In this document: positions 33,322-44,711 of the stretch, piece by piece
Position numbering within the stretch: position 1 is the first letter of the stretch
How the letters are laid out: each line of letters opens with the position of its first letter
NCBI RefSeq assembly: GCF_011745365.1
Contig: NW_024468910.1
Span: 4,947,172-5,011,171 of the forward strand
Direction of reading: 5' to 3'
Source: Cryphonectria parasitica EP155
Lineage: Eukaryota > Ascomycota > Sordariomycetes > Diaporthales > Cryphonectriaceae
DNA: 64,000 bases
Notes under the pieces: generated by a model
What the model was told of the DNA's origin: nothing
What the model saw: only the letters and a program-made list of their open reading frames with translations
Database searches by the model: none
Position numbers and translations under genes: made by a program

Positions 33322-34822
33322 ATGGACAACGCACAAAAGCACACAACATGACCGCCCCTATTTTGCCAATACTCCTTTTTTCTTCTGGTTTTTTTTTTTG
33401 TTTTTTGTATGGAATCGAAAACATTGTCTCATTCAGCCAAGGGGAGAGGGCGGGAGGGTGTGTGTTATTTTGAGAAAGAGGCACACACACAGAGAGAGAG
33501 TATAACTGGAAATCGGCCTCAGCATTTGGGAAGCGAAGAGAAATCAGCATAGCAATGTGTGCATGGCTTGGAGTGGCCTTTGTGTATACTGGACAATTGA
33601 TATTTTATATACCTTCTGTGCGCGCAGTCCTCTCTGAATCCATCTGTTGTCTGGGCATGGCTGGCTGGCCAAAGCTTCCCTGTGATGGTACAGTATCTCT
33701 CTCCAAACGAACACTTCACTCGATCGAAACTCAAAAACAGGAGAGGGGGGTAGTCGAGTTCTTGGTGAGTTCTAGCCACTCTCAACTTACCTTCTCTTAC
33801 TCATATCCATCCAGCCATTGCCCTCCCTACTCTGCCCTTTTCCTCATCACTGGGTCTTGGCCTTAATTCCATCTCTATATTCAGGGTTCTATCTCGCTTC
33901 AATATCGCCCCAATTTTCGCGCAATGTCAGCTGGAAAATGCGACTATATGCAACTATGGTCGGATAATGCTTGTGTCATGGAAGTCCCGACGAGAGTCCG
34001 AGGGTGGTGGAGTTCCTTCTGCAGGCGGACGGCGAATAAGACATAGACAGGACTTGACATTACACAAGTCTCGGTCCGTTCAAGGGTTGTATTAACCACC
34101 CAATGACGAGAGATATTCCCGCTCCCCGCCCCCCCTCCCCCTTTCAAGACTCTTGACTTGATGGTTACCTCATATGCAAACCATGAATAAATCTCTCGTG
34201 GGTAGCTAGGTTATTCACCACGACAAAAGAGCGATGAAAATTGAAGCGCATGATTGTCCGAGGTCCGGGGACGCCATCTGCTTGGTCAATACAGAGTTTT
34301 TCTCGAGCGGCAGCCGTGGTCAACGGCGCGAGATGAGTTAGTCCAAACCGGCCTGGAACTTGGAAGAGATAACTTAACAAGTTCCCATCTTGGGCTCTAC
34401 AAGCCGTCGAGGCAGATACGAGGACTGTAGTCATGAGAAGGGGGGTGGGGAAGCCGCCACAGTCACCGTAGCACGGTGATTGTTGTGGTGTGCAAGCTGT
34501 GCAGCATCATACCTAGTATCTTTGGTGGTGCTGGCTGAACCTGGCTGCATTTTTACTCTATGTTATCAGGAGCCTGTGCTGGGCAGGCGGGGAAGGGCGG
34601 GTGGGAGGAGAATCGTCCTACCTGCCTTCTCGCCTTGCATGCATGAGGCGGGGGGGGAATAGACTGGATGGATGGATGTTTATGCTGGCTCGCCCTCGTG
34701 GCTTTGAGGTCGGCTAGATGCAGACTGTTCGGACGGCAAGGTTGTGGATGATGATGGGCTGCTTGGGGATCAGTCGGGGGCGGTCAGTTCTGTCTCTTGT
34801 TCGGGCTGGAGAGAAAGAGAGA

Positions 34823-34854
<32 letters not shown>

Positions 34855-35122
34855 ATGTGGGCATATAATGCACGCTGTTTGACCTGGACACTCATCTCCT
34901 CCTTCTTCTTCTCAGGTCCAGCACGGTAATACATTTTCTGTCTTCGACCTGTCATTGACTGCCAAGTCAAAATTGTTCGACGACTCCCAACAACAATCAT
35001 CTCGACCTGATTTGGGTAAGAGTAATCCCATCTTCTCCAGCCAGCACTCCTCAGAAATGCCACTACCATGGCATGCCCCTATCACGTCGAGCCAAACCTT
35101 TACCAAGATGCCGGCATCATAG
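33322..35122. other. Intergenic region
   Basis: About 1.8 kb downstream of the PH-domain gene. It holds the gene's 3' UTR, a (GA)n tract at 34811-34853 and otherwise unremarkable spacer. A - strand frame at 34165-34434 is open for 89 codons but matches nothing I recognise and has no exon partners. The left flank of the reductase relic does not contain a recognisable P450 heme domain. Confidence 0.4.
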
Positions 35123-35404
35123 AGCCCACCATCGACGGGCCCGGGGAGCCCATCCCATAGAGAGTTGGTGAAGAACGGAGTTATTGGTCCCCAGAAGAAG
35201 CACATGGAAGTGCTCCTTCCCCCCGGTACAGCGTACCGGAGCGGCGAGTACTTGGCTGTGTTGCCTCTGAACCCTCGCGAGAGCGTGCGACGGGTCATGA
35301 ACCGGTTTCGTCTTCATGCTGATGACTTGTTGGCGGTGTGGGAACGAAGAAGGAGTACTTGACGGCGCAGGTATGTCACGATTTTGTTGTTCCAGGTCGC
35401 ATTC

Positions 35405-35454
<50 letters not shown>

Positions 35455-36383
35455 AACGACGATGCATAGGGTGACTACATGACGGCTGCTGAGCTCTTTG
35501 GGGCGCGCGTTGAGCTCGCCACGCCGGCATCTCAGCACCAAGTGGCCACACTGGCCGAAAAGTTATCCAACAACGACAAAGAGGGAAGAGGTGGTGGAGA
35601 ACTGTTGAAGGTGTTCGCTTCAGACGAAGCCACCTACCGCAGCAAGGTCCTGGAGAGGCGAGCATCTGTCCTCGACCTCGAGATTTCCCCGACTGCAAGC
35701 TCTCCCTTGCCGAGTATGTGTCCATGCTGCAGCCTCTGGCTCCGCGGCAGTACTCCATCTCTTCATCGCCTCTGGCCTGTCCTCCAGTCTCGAATCCTGG
35801 TGCCTTTGCCAGAAGCTCTTCTGAGACGACAACAGACGGCGACGAGAGCAGCACATCCCTGACCTGCTCCATCACCTACGCCAAGTTCCGCCTGCCGCAG
35901 GACCCAAAGACTCCCGTCATCTTCATCGCTGCGGGCACGGGGATCGCGCCTATGCGGGCCTTTATTCAGGAGCGGGCGGCCATTGCCGGTGCCAGGGGTG
36001 GTCCCGAGGCGCTAGGCCCTGCGGTGCTTTTCTTTGGGTGTCGGGACTTTGAGGAGGATTTCTTGTATGGGGAGGAGTTGGCTGGCTGCGAGACTGCGGG
36101 CGTTGTGGTGGTGAGGACGGCGTTCTCGAGGAGGGGCCCGCCTGGGCAGAAGATGGCGCATGTGGATGAGGTTCTGTGGGATTGTAGAGAGGAACTGAAG
36201 GGTTTGTTCAAGCAGAGGGCTCGAATTCTGCTTTGTGGGAGTGCCGCTCGGCTAGGGCGGAGTGTGCACGAGATTTGCGTGAGAGTGTATCAGGAGGCGC
36301 ATCCTGAGGTTGGGCGGGAGGAGGCCGAGGGGTGGCTTCTGCAGCAGAAGGAGGATCGGCATCTGCGTGATGTTTTTGGGTGA
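35123..36383 (+). pseudogene. Decayed CYP505-type (P450-reductase fusion) reductase fragment
   Basis: Only pieces of the FAD/NADPH half of a diflavin reductase remain. Piece 1 (35123-35362) has EVLLPPGTAYRSGEYLAVLPLNP and VRRVMNRF, then breaks at a TGA. An intron-like stretch containing (TG)n at 35411-35449 ends near 35469. Piece 2 (35470 to about 35685) has ELFGARVELATPASQ and VLERRASVLDL, then shifts frame. Piece 3 (about 35687-36383) has YVSMLQPLAPRQYSISSSPL, FIAAGTGIAPMRAF, ILLCGSAARLG and the terminal DVFG. Between the RQYSISS and AAGTG motifs the usual 60-70 residues carrying the GVCSxYL-type FAD motif are replaced by a short unrelated Ser/Thr-rich segment. No heme or flavodoxin domain is found upstream. 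The C-terminal frame is intact for 221 codons, so it is either a recent pseudogene or a re-used fragment. The CYP505 assignment rests on the fused-reductase style of motifs and the C-terminal DVFG. Confidence 0.75.
35411..35449. repeat. (TG)n microsatellite in the intron of the reductase relic
   Basis: About 19-20 TG units lie within the stretch separating pieces 1 and 2 of the reductase relic, followed by GCTAACG..ATAG resembling a branch site and acceptor. Confidence 0.95.
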
Positions 36384-39300
36384 GAAGACAACTGCTGCTT
36401 GTCTTGAGACATGGGACTATTCTTCTTTTACTTTATATATAGTATAGATCCTGTATGTCCCACAGGACCTTTCGTGAGGATGAAATGGATGAGATGCCAC
36501 ACTACGAGGTCATGTTTTGGTCTTGTCCTTGTACGACAAGCTATAATAAAAGACTCTTTGTTGAAGGCTATGCTACAGAAGGAAGGAAGGAGCCAGGCGG
36601 GCAGGCACCAGGCTGGTTGAAGCTATCTGGAACAGGCAGGGCAGGTAGGTGCCTTTCTAGCACACATAGCCCAATGACCTCGATTCTTCAGCTGTGACGG
36701 ACATGTTTGCATTCTCTGTCAGCATCTGACAATCAGAAAGGATAAGACACTGGATCGATAGATAAGTTCACGTTACGAGGGCCCACCAACGAACTAATTC
36801 AACACGAGATCTGATAAGTCGCCTAAGCGGGAACGCCACAGAGAATGGACTGTGTTTCTGTATTCCAATGTTGACCTTGAGGGGACGAAAGATATGCAGA
36901 TTTGCTACTATGGGCAGACCTTTTGCTTCTTGCTCTTTGTCCTTTCTTTTTCATATTGTATATACATAATTTACATGTGTAAGTGAAGTACAAATCAAGA
37001 GAGAGACGGAGAGGATGATCTCAGTGACGACAAGGGTCACGCAATGGACCTTTAAGCCTCTTCGTTCTGCCTCTTGTCGTAATCTTTGTGGATCCGATTC
37101 AGCTCATGTCACCCATCTCGCCTCCTTGACCATGACCATGGAGAGAGAGAGAGAGAAAGTGAGGTCATGACTCAACTGCAGTGGCTACTGTTCTGTATCT
37201 CTCAGCCTCATCCGGATCTGATGGGTTCCGGGGTTAGGAGCAAGCCGGCACCCCCGATCTATTGTGCAGTCGAGATATCACGGTGAGGAGCTCTTTTCTT
37301 TCCTTTCCTTTCTTTCCTTGGTCTGTGCTCAGATAGACTTTCAGGGTCTACCATTTTAGGCAATGAATTGCACCCTTGATTGAATTCTCATTGCGGTGTT
37401 CTCCTTTTAAGGCTTGATTGATGGATGGATCGGTCCCTCTTGAAGCTGCGATGAACTCTGCATCGACATCGAGGATAAGGGAACTATCATCTAGCCTTTG
37501 ACTTGGTGATGGGATGGAGGGTCCCTTTTTTCCTCTTCTGTCTCCTATGCCTCACAAAAAGAAGAGAAGTAGGTATTGATGTGTTTTCAGGAAATATCTC
37601 AATGACAAAAGACAGATCATGTATTCAGACATCCATTCAGTCATCAGATGAACCATGTCTACAGTTTTGGTATTGCCGTGAATCCGGGCAGACCGCCTGT
37701 GTATTAGCTTGGGTGTGTGTGCCAGGGCCGTGGTGTTCATAATGTACAGTGCTTTCTGTATGTCACGACATAGTAGTATTTGTATGGCTTGGTGTCACTG
37801 CTAGTACTGTATGATTTACTGGGTGTAACATCTTACATATGAGTGGATACAATAGGATAGTTCGGAATGGTTGGACTCAGATATCCTGTGTGAGGGTGAC
37901 AAGGCCCAAACCATGTGGCTGTGGTTGCATGTGGTGTGCACTCTGGTGCGGTAACGTGCTGTGCCCAAGTGGATCGAGCAGTGGATCTTTTGATTCAATT
38001 TGTGCTGGAGGGGGAGAGAATGAAATAGGGACCACTCTCATGTCTCATGGAATCCACCTATTCGGAATCATTCTCGAAGCCGTCTATGTCCCCCCGCCCC
38101 CCGTGGTGTGTTTCGCACAGATCAGTATATGGGCAGGACTTTGGATGGATACTGTCTTTGTTGTCCAGCCCAGCAGCAGCCATGTGGCGAGAGTCTATGT
38201 AAAATAATAGATTCTCTATTTCTCTCAGTGTGTGTTATGAGCAGCTATTGAATTTTTACTTTCTTGGTTGTATGCATGCATGTAGCATGGATTGCTGTAG
38301 CAGATCGGCACCTGCATGCAGAGAGAGGGGGAGAGACCAGTAGTATTTCTTATCAAATTTCCACCCCCCTCAGCTCAACAAATTTCGAAATGCAACTCTT
38401 GTGTACTTTGTATTCTGTGTGCTCTGTCCGTTATTTTGGCATCATACGAGATCAATTCCATAATCACACACACAAATGCACGAGACTGGTAGAAAAACAG
38501 GATCCCCCCCCCCTCTATTATGTCATAAACCTTTTCTGTTGGATGATTGGAACGCAAAGCTTGTGACGAGAAGAACCCCTGACGTGGCGTGGCATTGAAC
38601 AGGCACATTGAACATTTTAGGTTGAGGCTACAGCAGCGCTTTCTTCCCGGGAACCTTCCCCACCCAGGCTCAGTTCGGATTGTCCACTGTCCGCTGTCAG
38701 CTGTCAAGAAACTCCTGTTCTAATCTCTCCTATTTCTGTTCTCGTCTCGTCTCGTCTTGTCTCTTCTTTGTCTTCTTGTTTTCCAAGTGTGTAGGGGACA
38801 GAGTATATTCTTTACACCAAAGTACTATAATACTGTTGCCTGAACTTAGCTACTAGAGTACTTATGGGATGGGGGCCCCCCACACGCCCTGTTTGTTGTT
38901 GAAGGCGCCTCCCAGCAATGCATCTGTACTGCAGAATACTGTACTTTGGGTGGGTGGGGCGGGGGAGGATGCTAAGGCAATCCACATGCAATCCGTCTTC
39001 TTTCCTAGGCCTTCTTCTGAAAAGGCTCCAGCCAAGCCTTGTATCCAGTAACAATTAGCAGCACAGCAGCAGCATCCATGCATCCACCCACCCATCCATT
39101 CATCCATCATCCCTACCTCCTAGCGCCCGGAAACTAAGGACGACCGACCACGACTGCCGCTGCCGCTGCTACAGCAGCACTTTACTGCTGCTGCTGCTAG
39201 TACAGTAATTAAGTACCTGCTTTACTACAGTACCAACGTTTTGAAATCCAGATCCCGTTTCGCCCCCCCCCTTCGACGTCGTGAAGGTTACTTACCTGTT

Positions 39301-40108
39301 TCCCACATCATCTTTCTTCATCTCAACAATCCTACCCTGAAGTGAGGCTATCCAACCTTGTCTTTGTTTCCCTCGCTTGGCCTGCAGCTGTGACGACTGC
39401 AGAACTTTCGTTTTTTTACATTGTTAGTCTATTTCCTCGAGCGAACAAGCGAGCGAGTCAACGAAGCCCAAGTCGCGACGGACTTGTACATGCCGTTCCC
39501 CTACATTTGCTTGCTCACTAGTCCCCGCAAACCGCAACTGAGACCAGTGACGGAATTCCCAGCACAGCAGTCAAGAAGAAGCAGCCGCCCGTCGAACCCC
39601 TCCGCTTTCCTGCTGGCCAGAAGTTCAACAACTCTCTCTCTCTCTTTCTCTCTCCCTCTACCTCTAGCTGAGCAAAGCACAGCCTTAATCCCTGACGAAA
39701 CGGTCCGGTGGCCGAGGATGTGAGAGGTGGACGATACCGGCTGGAGATTTGTATACCATACCACCACCATCGAGCGAGCGAGCGTGAACGAGGTTCATCG
39801 ATCTCCTGAAACCAGTTGCGGCCGATTTATGTCAGGCTGAGTGGCATCGCCTGGCATCGCATCGCCAAGGAGGAAGAAGGCCCATCTGCCTGCTTGCCTG
39901 CCTGCTTACTTGCCTACCTGTCTATCTGCCTGTCAGTTGATCTGGTTCAGCAGTGCGCTTGTGTTTTCCGTTTCTTCTTCAGCAACAACTAAAACATCCA
40001 TTTCACCATTATCATTGTCAGCATCATCAGGAAACTTGAACCGTTCAGCTGCTTCTAGGCGCCTCTCATGACGTGACACACGCGCACACATACACACACG
40101 GTCATGAG
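36384..40108. other. 3.7-kb intergenic region
   Basis: No gene is recognised. Features: AT-rich spacer; GA-rich tracts at 37140-37158; C-runs at 38508-38514 and 39264-39271; a CATC-rich simple stretch at 39070-39110; CTG repeats around 39185-39200; and from 39600 to 40050 a CT-rich zone that probably belongs to the promoter and leader of the DUF1765-like gene. Short + frames in 39.4-39.9 kb are low-complexity. Confidence 0.4.
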
Positions 40109-43100
40109 ATGAATGGTTCAGCAGTGACGATGGCCGCCCCGGCTGTCCACCGCTCCCAACCCTCGTCCGACCTGTTCCTAGATTCACCCTCGCTAACAAA
40201 GTCCTCGCTGGATACCAGCGCCCCAACCGACCTCAGCCGTCTCTCCGCCACTACCCCCCAGAAGATCAAGAAGAAGAAAAAGGACGAGGAGAAAAAGAAG
40301 AAGAAGACCAGAGAAGAGGAGAACGACGAGGAGGAGGACAAGGAGAAGCGGCCGTCCAAGAGCGCACTCCCGCCAGAGACTACTGCTGCAGTGTTCAACT
40401 TTGACTTCGGCGCAGGCATCGAGACGAACCTTCCCATCGAGACGGAGCTGTCCAAGGTCGAGGTCGAGGTCACACCGGCCCCAGAGCCGGCGATCGCGAG
40501 GCCGAAGCTACCGCCCGAGCCTATGGCCGTGCCTCAGGCACCCGTGAACAAGCGCCGGTCCAGGTCGATCGTGGGCCGCCCCAAGTCATGGCTGGCAGGC
40601 AAGTCCGCCTCTGCCTCGTCGTCTTCAGATGCGTCGTCGGACCAGAAGGAGAAGGCCGCCGCCGCCGCCGCCGCCCAGAATAAGGACAGCAGGAAGGTGG
40701 TAGCGCCACGAGACGACAACGGCGAGACGGACGCTGCTGCAAGGTCTGAGGACGCACCTTCGTCGCGCAAACGGCTGAGCGCCAGGGACCGATCATCCTC
40801 CTTTCGGTCTTCCACGTTTGCCGAGTTCGCCAAGAAGTCATGGATATCATCCTCCCGATCGCCATCCCCCACAAGAGATAGGGAGCGGAGAGGAGAAGGC
40901 GGAGGAGGAGAGATCATGATGACGAGCGGTGGGGAGAATAGGAAGAAGGGCGCCGAGGGCGATGTCGTTGCCTCCCCGGTCAAAGACCCCTCTCGCCTGT
41001 CACCACACAAGCTCACCAGGAGGAGGGCCACCTCGACCAGCCCCGGCGAGAGCGACAAGGCCAAGGCCGAACTGGCTGAGACCTCTAGCGGCACCAGCAG
41101 GGCACTCAACCGAGCCAGTGGGTACTTTGGCAAGATCAAACAGCAAAAGCCACCCCGCGTGCCGCCGCTGCCAGCAAAGGCCACCGCCGCAGCCGCCACC
41201 GCCGCCGCCAATCTTGTCGTGCCACCACTTCCCGGATCGTCATCCTCAAAGAGCGAGGCCGTCTCTCTTCCTGCTGCTGCTGCTGTTGAAGGGTCCGTCA
41301 ACCACCGCCTCTCCTCGCAGACCAACCTCTCAGCCACGTCAGATGCGGGCAGTGGAGGTACTGGCAGCACCGCCATCACGGAACCGTCGCAGACCGCCGC
41401 CGAGAACATGTCCTCGCAGCAGAAGTCCCAGCCGCAGCGCGACCCCCTCTGGGCCACCTTCAGGAGGCTCGACTCCGAGTACGCCATCTTCCTCACCAAG
41501 GCCACGACCGCCCAGAGGATCCTCATCGCCAGGAACACCCTGATCCCTTTCCTGCGGAACCACGGCGGCCAGGGCGGTGCCCTGTCTCCCGAAGACGTCG
41601 ACCGCCGCGCCACCATCTTACACAAGTGGTGGAATGGACTGCTCGGGCTCCTCGAGGGGACGGGATCCAGGAACGGCGACGGTGGTCCTGCCAAGACCTT
41701 CACAGCTATTCATGCCAACAACACCGCCACAGGTCTTGCTCCTGTGTCGGGGGCGGACCGCCCCGGCCTCCTCGAGCTCATCACGTACATCATGATGCGG
41801 CCAGAGTGGAGGATGTGCACGCCTTGCTTCCGCCCGCTGAAGGATAAGCCGGCGGCGGCACAGGGCGTTGCCGCTCGTGGCCGCGTCCAGGCGAGAGAGT
41901 CTACCGATTGCATAGTCGAGTCCGCCGAGCACAACGTCAGGACCATGTTCGTCAACAACCTCCTGACCCAGATGGCCATCGTGGTCGACAGGATGTCTGG
42001 CAGACATGCGCCATCCTCCCTGGTCACCTTCTGCGGGAAGGCCTGTGCCTACGCCTTCTTCTTCGTCCCTGGCATCGCCGAGGTTCTGGCCCGGCTCTGG
42101 GGCCTCACCCCGGACCTGCTGAGGCGCGTGGCAGACGAGTTCGGCCTCCCCAAGAGGAGCAAGGCTGGGAGCGAAGATGTTGTGTCCCTGTTCCCGCCCA
42201 ACCTACAGAAGCTGGGCTGGACGTCGGTCAAGACCATGATCGACAACCTGCGCCTGACGACGAAGTTGTCCCTCGTCGCCGCCAACATTCAGTGGCACGG
42301 CCCTTGGATCTCGAGATGGCGCGGCGGAGACTCGGACCTCTTCTTCATCTTCTGCAAATACTACTACATTCTTGCGGATGACTTCATGCCGGCCGACTTG
42401 CCGTTGTCTGACAAGGCCAGGGCGCCGGGCTTTGCTCTGATCCACGCCCAGCTCCTGAGCGTGCTCGACACCACCATCCACCATCGCCAGGCTGCCTTTG
42501 AAAACATGATGGCCCCGACCATCCTAGACCCGGCCAGCGGCGCGGATGCCATGGCTGCCGCTCTGTCACAGCTGCCGCCGAGCAACCTGTTGCGGGGCAT
42601 GGACGAGAACCGGCTCATCGTCCTCCTCAAGGACATGCTGGCAGAGAACGCCGTGGGAGGCCTGACAGCCGGTGCTCGGGAGACGTTCGCCATCGGGTTC
42701 ATGTCGATCCTGAAAGCGGCCACCAAGAAGACACCCGTCTTTAGGCAAGCTCCAGTCCTCATGCTGATGGACTTCTTCCACGAGGTGCTCCTGGCGTTCG
42801 ACGCCTATGCTGGTTACACCGATCCGGAGTGCAAGGAGCGACAGCTGCAGCTACGAGACCACGTCGACTGGCCCTTTTGGCTCGAGGTCTGCCACAAGAT
42901 CTTGTTCGAGTCGAACAGCACCATGTCGGAGATTCGCGTCCTATCGTTCATCTTCTCGGCCTGGGATATCCTCACCGCAGACGCCGCCCGGAAGGAGAAG
43001 CTCTGCATCGGCTGGTTATTGTCAGAGGAGGTCTTTGACAAGTTCTTCAACAATTACACGCCCATGGTCCGAGCCTACTTTATGCGCCTGCTGTGCTGGA

Positions 43101-44468
43101 GAGTATGCCGTGATCAGGGCAGCCCCAATGAGCTGGATATGTGAGTGTTGTTATTGACTCTATATGCATGGCCTTTTTCTCTCTCTTGTCTTTTCCCCTC
43201 TCCTTTCTTTCGTTTTTGCTGAACTTGTGTGCCTTGACAGGAAAATTTTCACCACCGTTGCCGATCGGCTCAAGCAGGCGTGGTCGCACTATCTCTGGCT
43301 GAAGCAGACAGCCGACGCAGCGGGCAAGCTGCCTCCTTCTACAGCACCTTGTCATCCTCAGCCAGGCAAGAGGTTTATGATCATACGCATCGAAGTGCCT
43401 CCTCCACACACTGGCCTACTACAAACAGGTTTCGACATCATGAACAGCGCGGTAGGCAGCCACGAAACAAGCCCTACCGAATCGAGTCAGAGCGAGAGCA
43501 GTGGTGATCCGCCCACAGCGCAGGCGGACCCGACGAACAAGAAGAGGTGGTCGATTCTGGGTAGGATGCTGAGCTTCACATCATCCAGTGGGCCGAGCGC
43601 TCCTGCGGCTGCAGAGGCTGCCAAACGGAACAACACCCCGAGCAACGACCTGGAGGCGGTGCGGCGGGAGACGGCTGCTGAGCGGTCCAAACCTCCGCCG
43701 CCGCCCAAGGGCTCCTCCACCTCGGGAGAGTCAGATGCCTCGTCGACCGGGTCCGCCCCGGTCTACGATACGGCCCAGTTCGTGTTCAAGTTTACCCTCG
43801 GTGCCCTCCCCTGGAACCCGAGCCTGGACATGATCAGCGCCGCGTCTACCATGCTATCCACGCTCCCTCGAGAGCGACCTCTGTCGAGACCGCGCCTCCC
43901 AGCCCCTGCGCAGGCAAGGGTCAGCGCGCGTGCGGCCTCGTCGGGCTCGCGGGAGGACAGCCCTCCCCCTCCGTCGCCAGGGATGCCTCCTCCCGAGAGA
44001 ATGTACTCTGGCACATCGCAGGGAGGCCTGATCAGCGGCGCACGCAACGCTACACCTCTCGAGGATGGGGACGCCGAGGCCGGTCCCAGCCAGAGCGGCG
44101 ATTTTTCTGGCTTCAACTTCAACCTGCCCGAGATTCAGCGCGTGACGAGCATTGAGACCATTGATGTTTTCGTCAAGAGCCCGGCGCCGGATAACGACTC
44201 AGTAGCATCGTCCTCTAGGGGCAGCAGCGGGCGCTTGGAAGTTCCTCGTGGCCGGACTGAAGCCAAGCGTCAAGTCGTCCAGCCCATCCAGCCGGTGGGC
44301 ATCTTCAAGGACCGGGCCACGTACTCGGGCCGCGCTCTTGCGGAATGGAGCATCGTCGTGCACGAGTGCAACTCCTTTATCGACCGCCGGCGCGACGAGG
44401 GCGTCTGCGGGCTCAAGGATGTCGAGGTACCGAGCCTTGGCGTCGAAAACCTGCGCAGGATGGGCTAG
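40109..44468 (+). CDS. Large fungal DUF1765-like protein, low-complexity N-terminus
   Basis: Exons 40109-43140 and 43241-44468 (intron 43141-43240, GTGAGT..GACAG, restoring DMKIFTTVADRL) give 1419 aa. ATG 40109 was chosen as the first ATG; ATG 40130 is an alternative. Residues 1-430 are disordered, with K/E-rich runs (KKKKKDEEKKKKK), poly-Ala and many Ser/Pro. The conserved region begins near WATFRRLDSEYAIFLTKATTAQR and includes LRNHGG, KWWNGLLGLL, MRPEW, a Cys-containing helical segment (VTFCGKACAYAFFFVPG) and MRLLCWRVCRDQ. This resembles fungal proteins annotated with DUF1765; the function is not established. The frame ends at TAG 44466-44468 after VPSLGVENLRRMG, but the same frame stays open for 80 further codons to TGA 44709-44711. 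The DUF name is from memory of the family pattern. Confidence 0.78.
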
Positions 44469-44711
44469 AGGCCTATTGCGAAAGATCCACCTCTTGCTCT
44501 GCCGAGACAGAGGTTGTCCGTCGACGATCGCCTTTCACATGGTGACGTGTGGCAACGCAGCATCTCGACTGTGATCGAGTGGATTGTGCCCTTCATGAAG
44601 AATGATGAAGACGACCGCAAGCCACTCCACCGATGGGTTGCTGGAGCCACCTCAACAACATGCGAGCCCCTTTACGAGGAAGAGGTGGAGGACGAGGCCA
44701 CAGACGAATGA
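44469..44711 (+). other. Open in-frame extension after the TAG of the DUF1765-like gene
   Basis: 80 sense codons follow the TAG at 44466 without a break. The peptide has coding-like composition (KDPPLALPRQRLSVDDR, WQRSISTVIEWIVPF, KPLHRWVAGA) and an acidic end. It may be 3' UTR that is open by chance, a lost C-terminal region, or a readthrough extension. The codon after the stop (AGG) does not match the known efficient readthrough contexts. Confidence 0.35.

Noticed and set aside
31375..33342. 655-codon - strand frame opposite the CAF120-like gene
   Set aside because: Antisense shadow of a GC-rich, repeat-rich coding exon, with Arg/His/Leu-rich composition typical of such shadows.
40534..41703. 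Long - strand frame opposite the DUF1765-like gene
   Set aside because: Antisense shadow of the GC-rich coding frame; no family character.
44427..44468. 42-nt intron that would remove the TAG of the DUF1765-like gene
   Set aside because: Shorter than any other intron in the window, and it would delete the coding-like VPSLGVENLRRMG segment.
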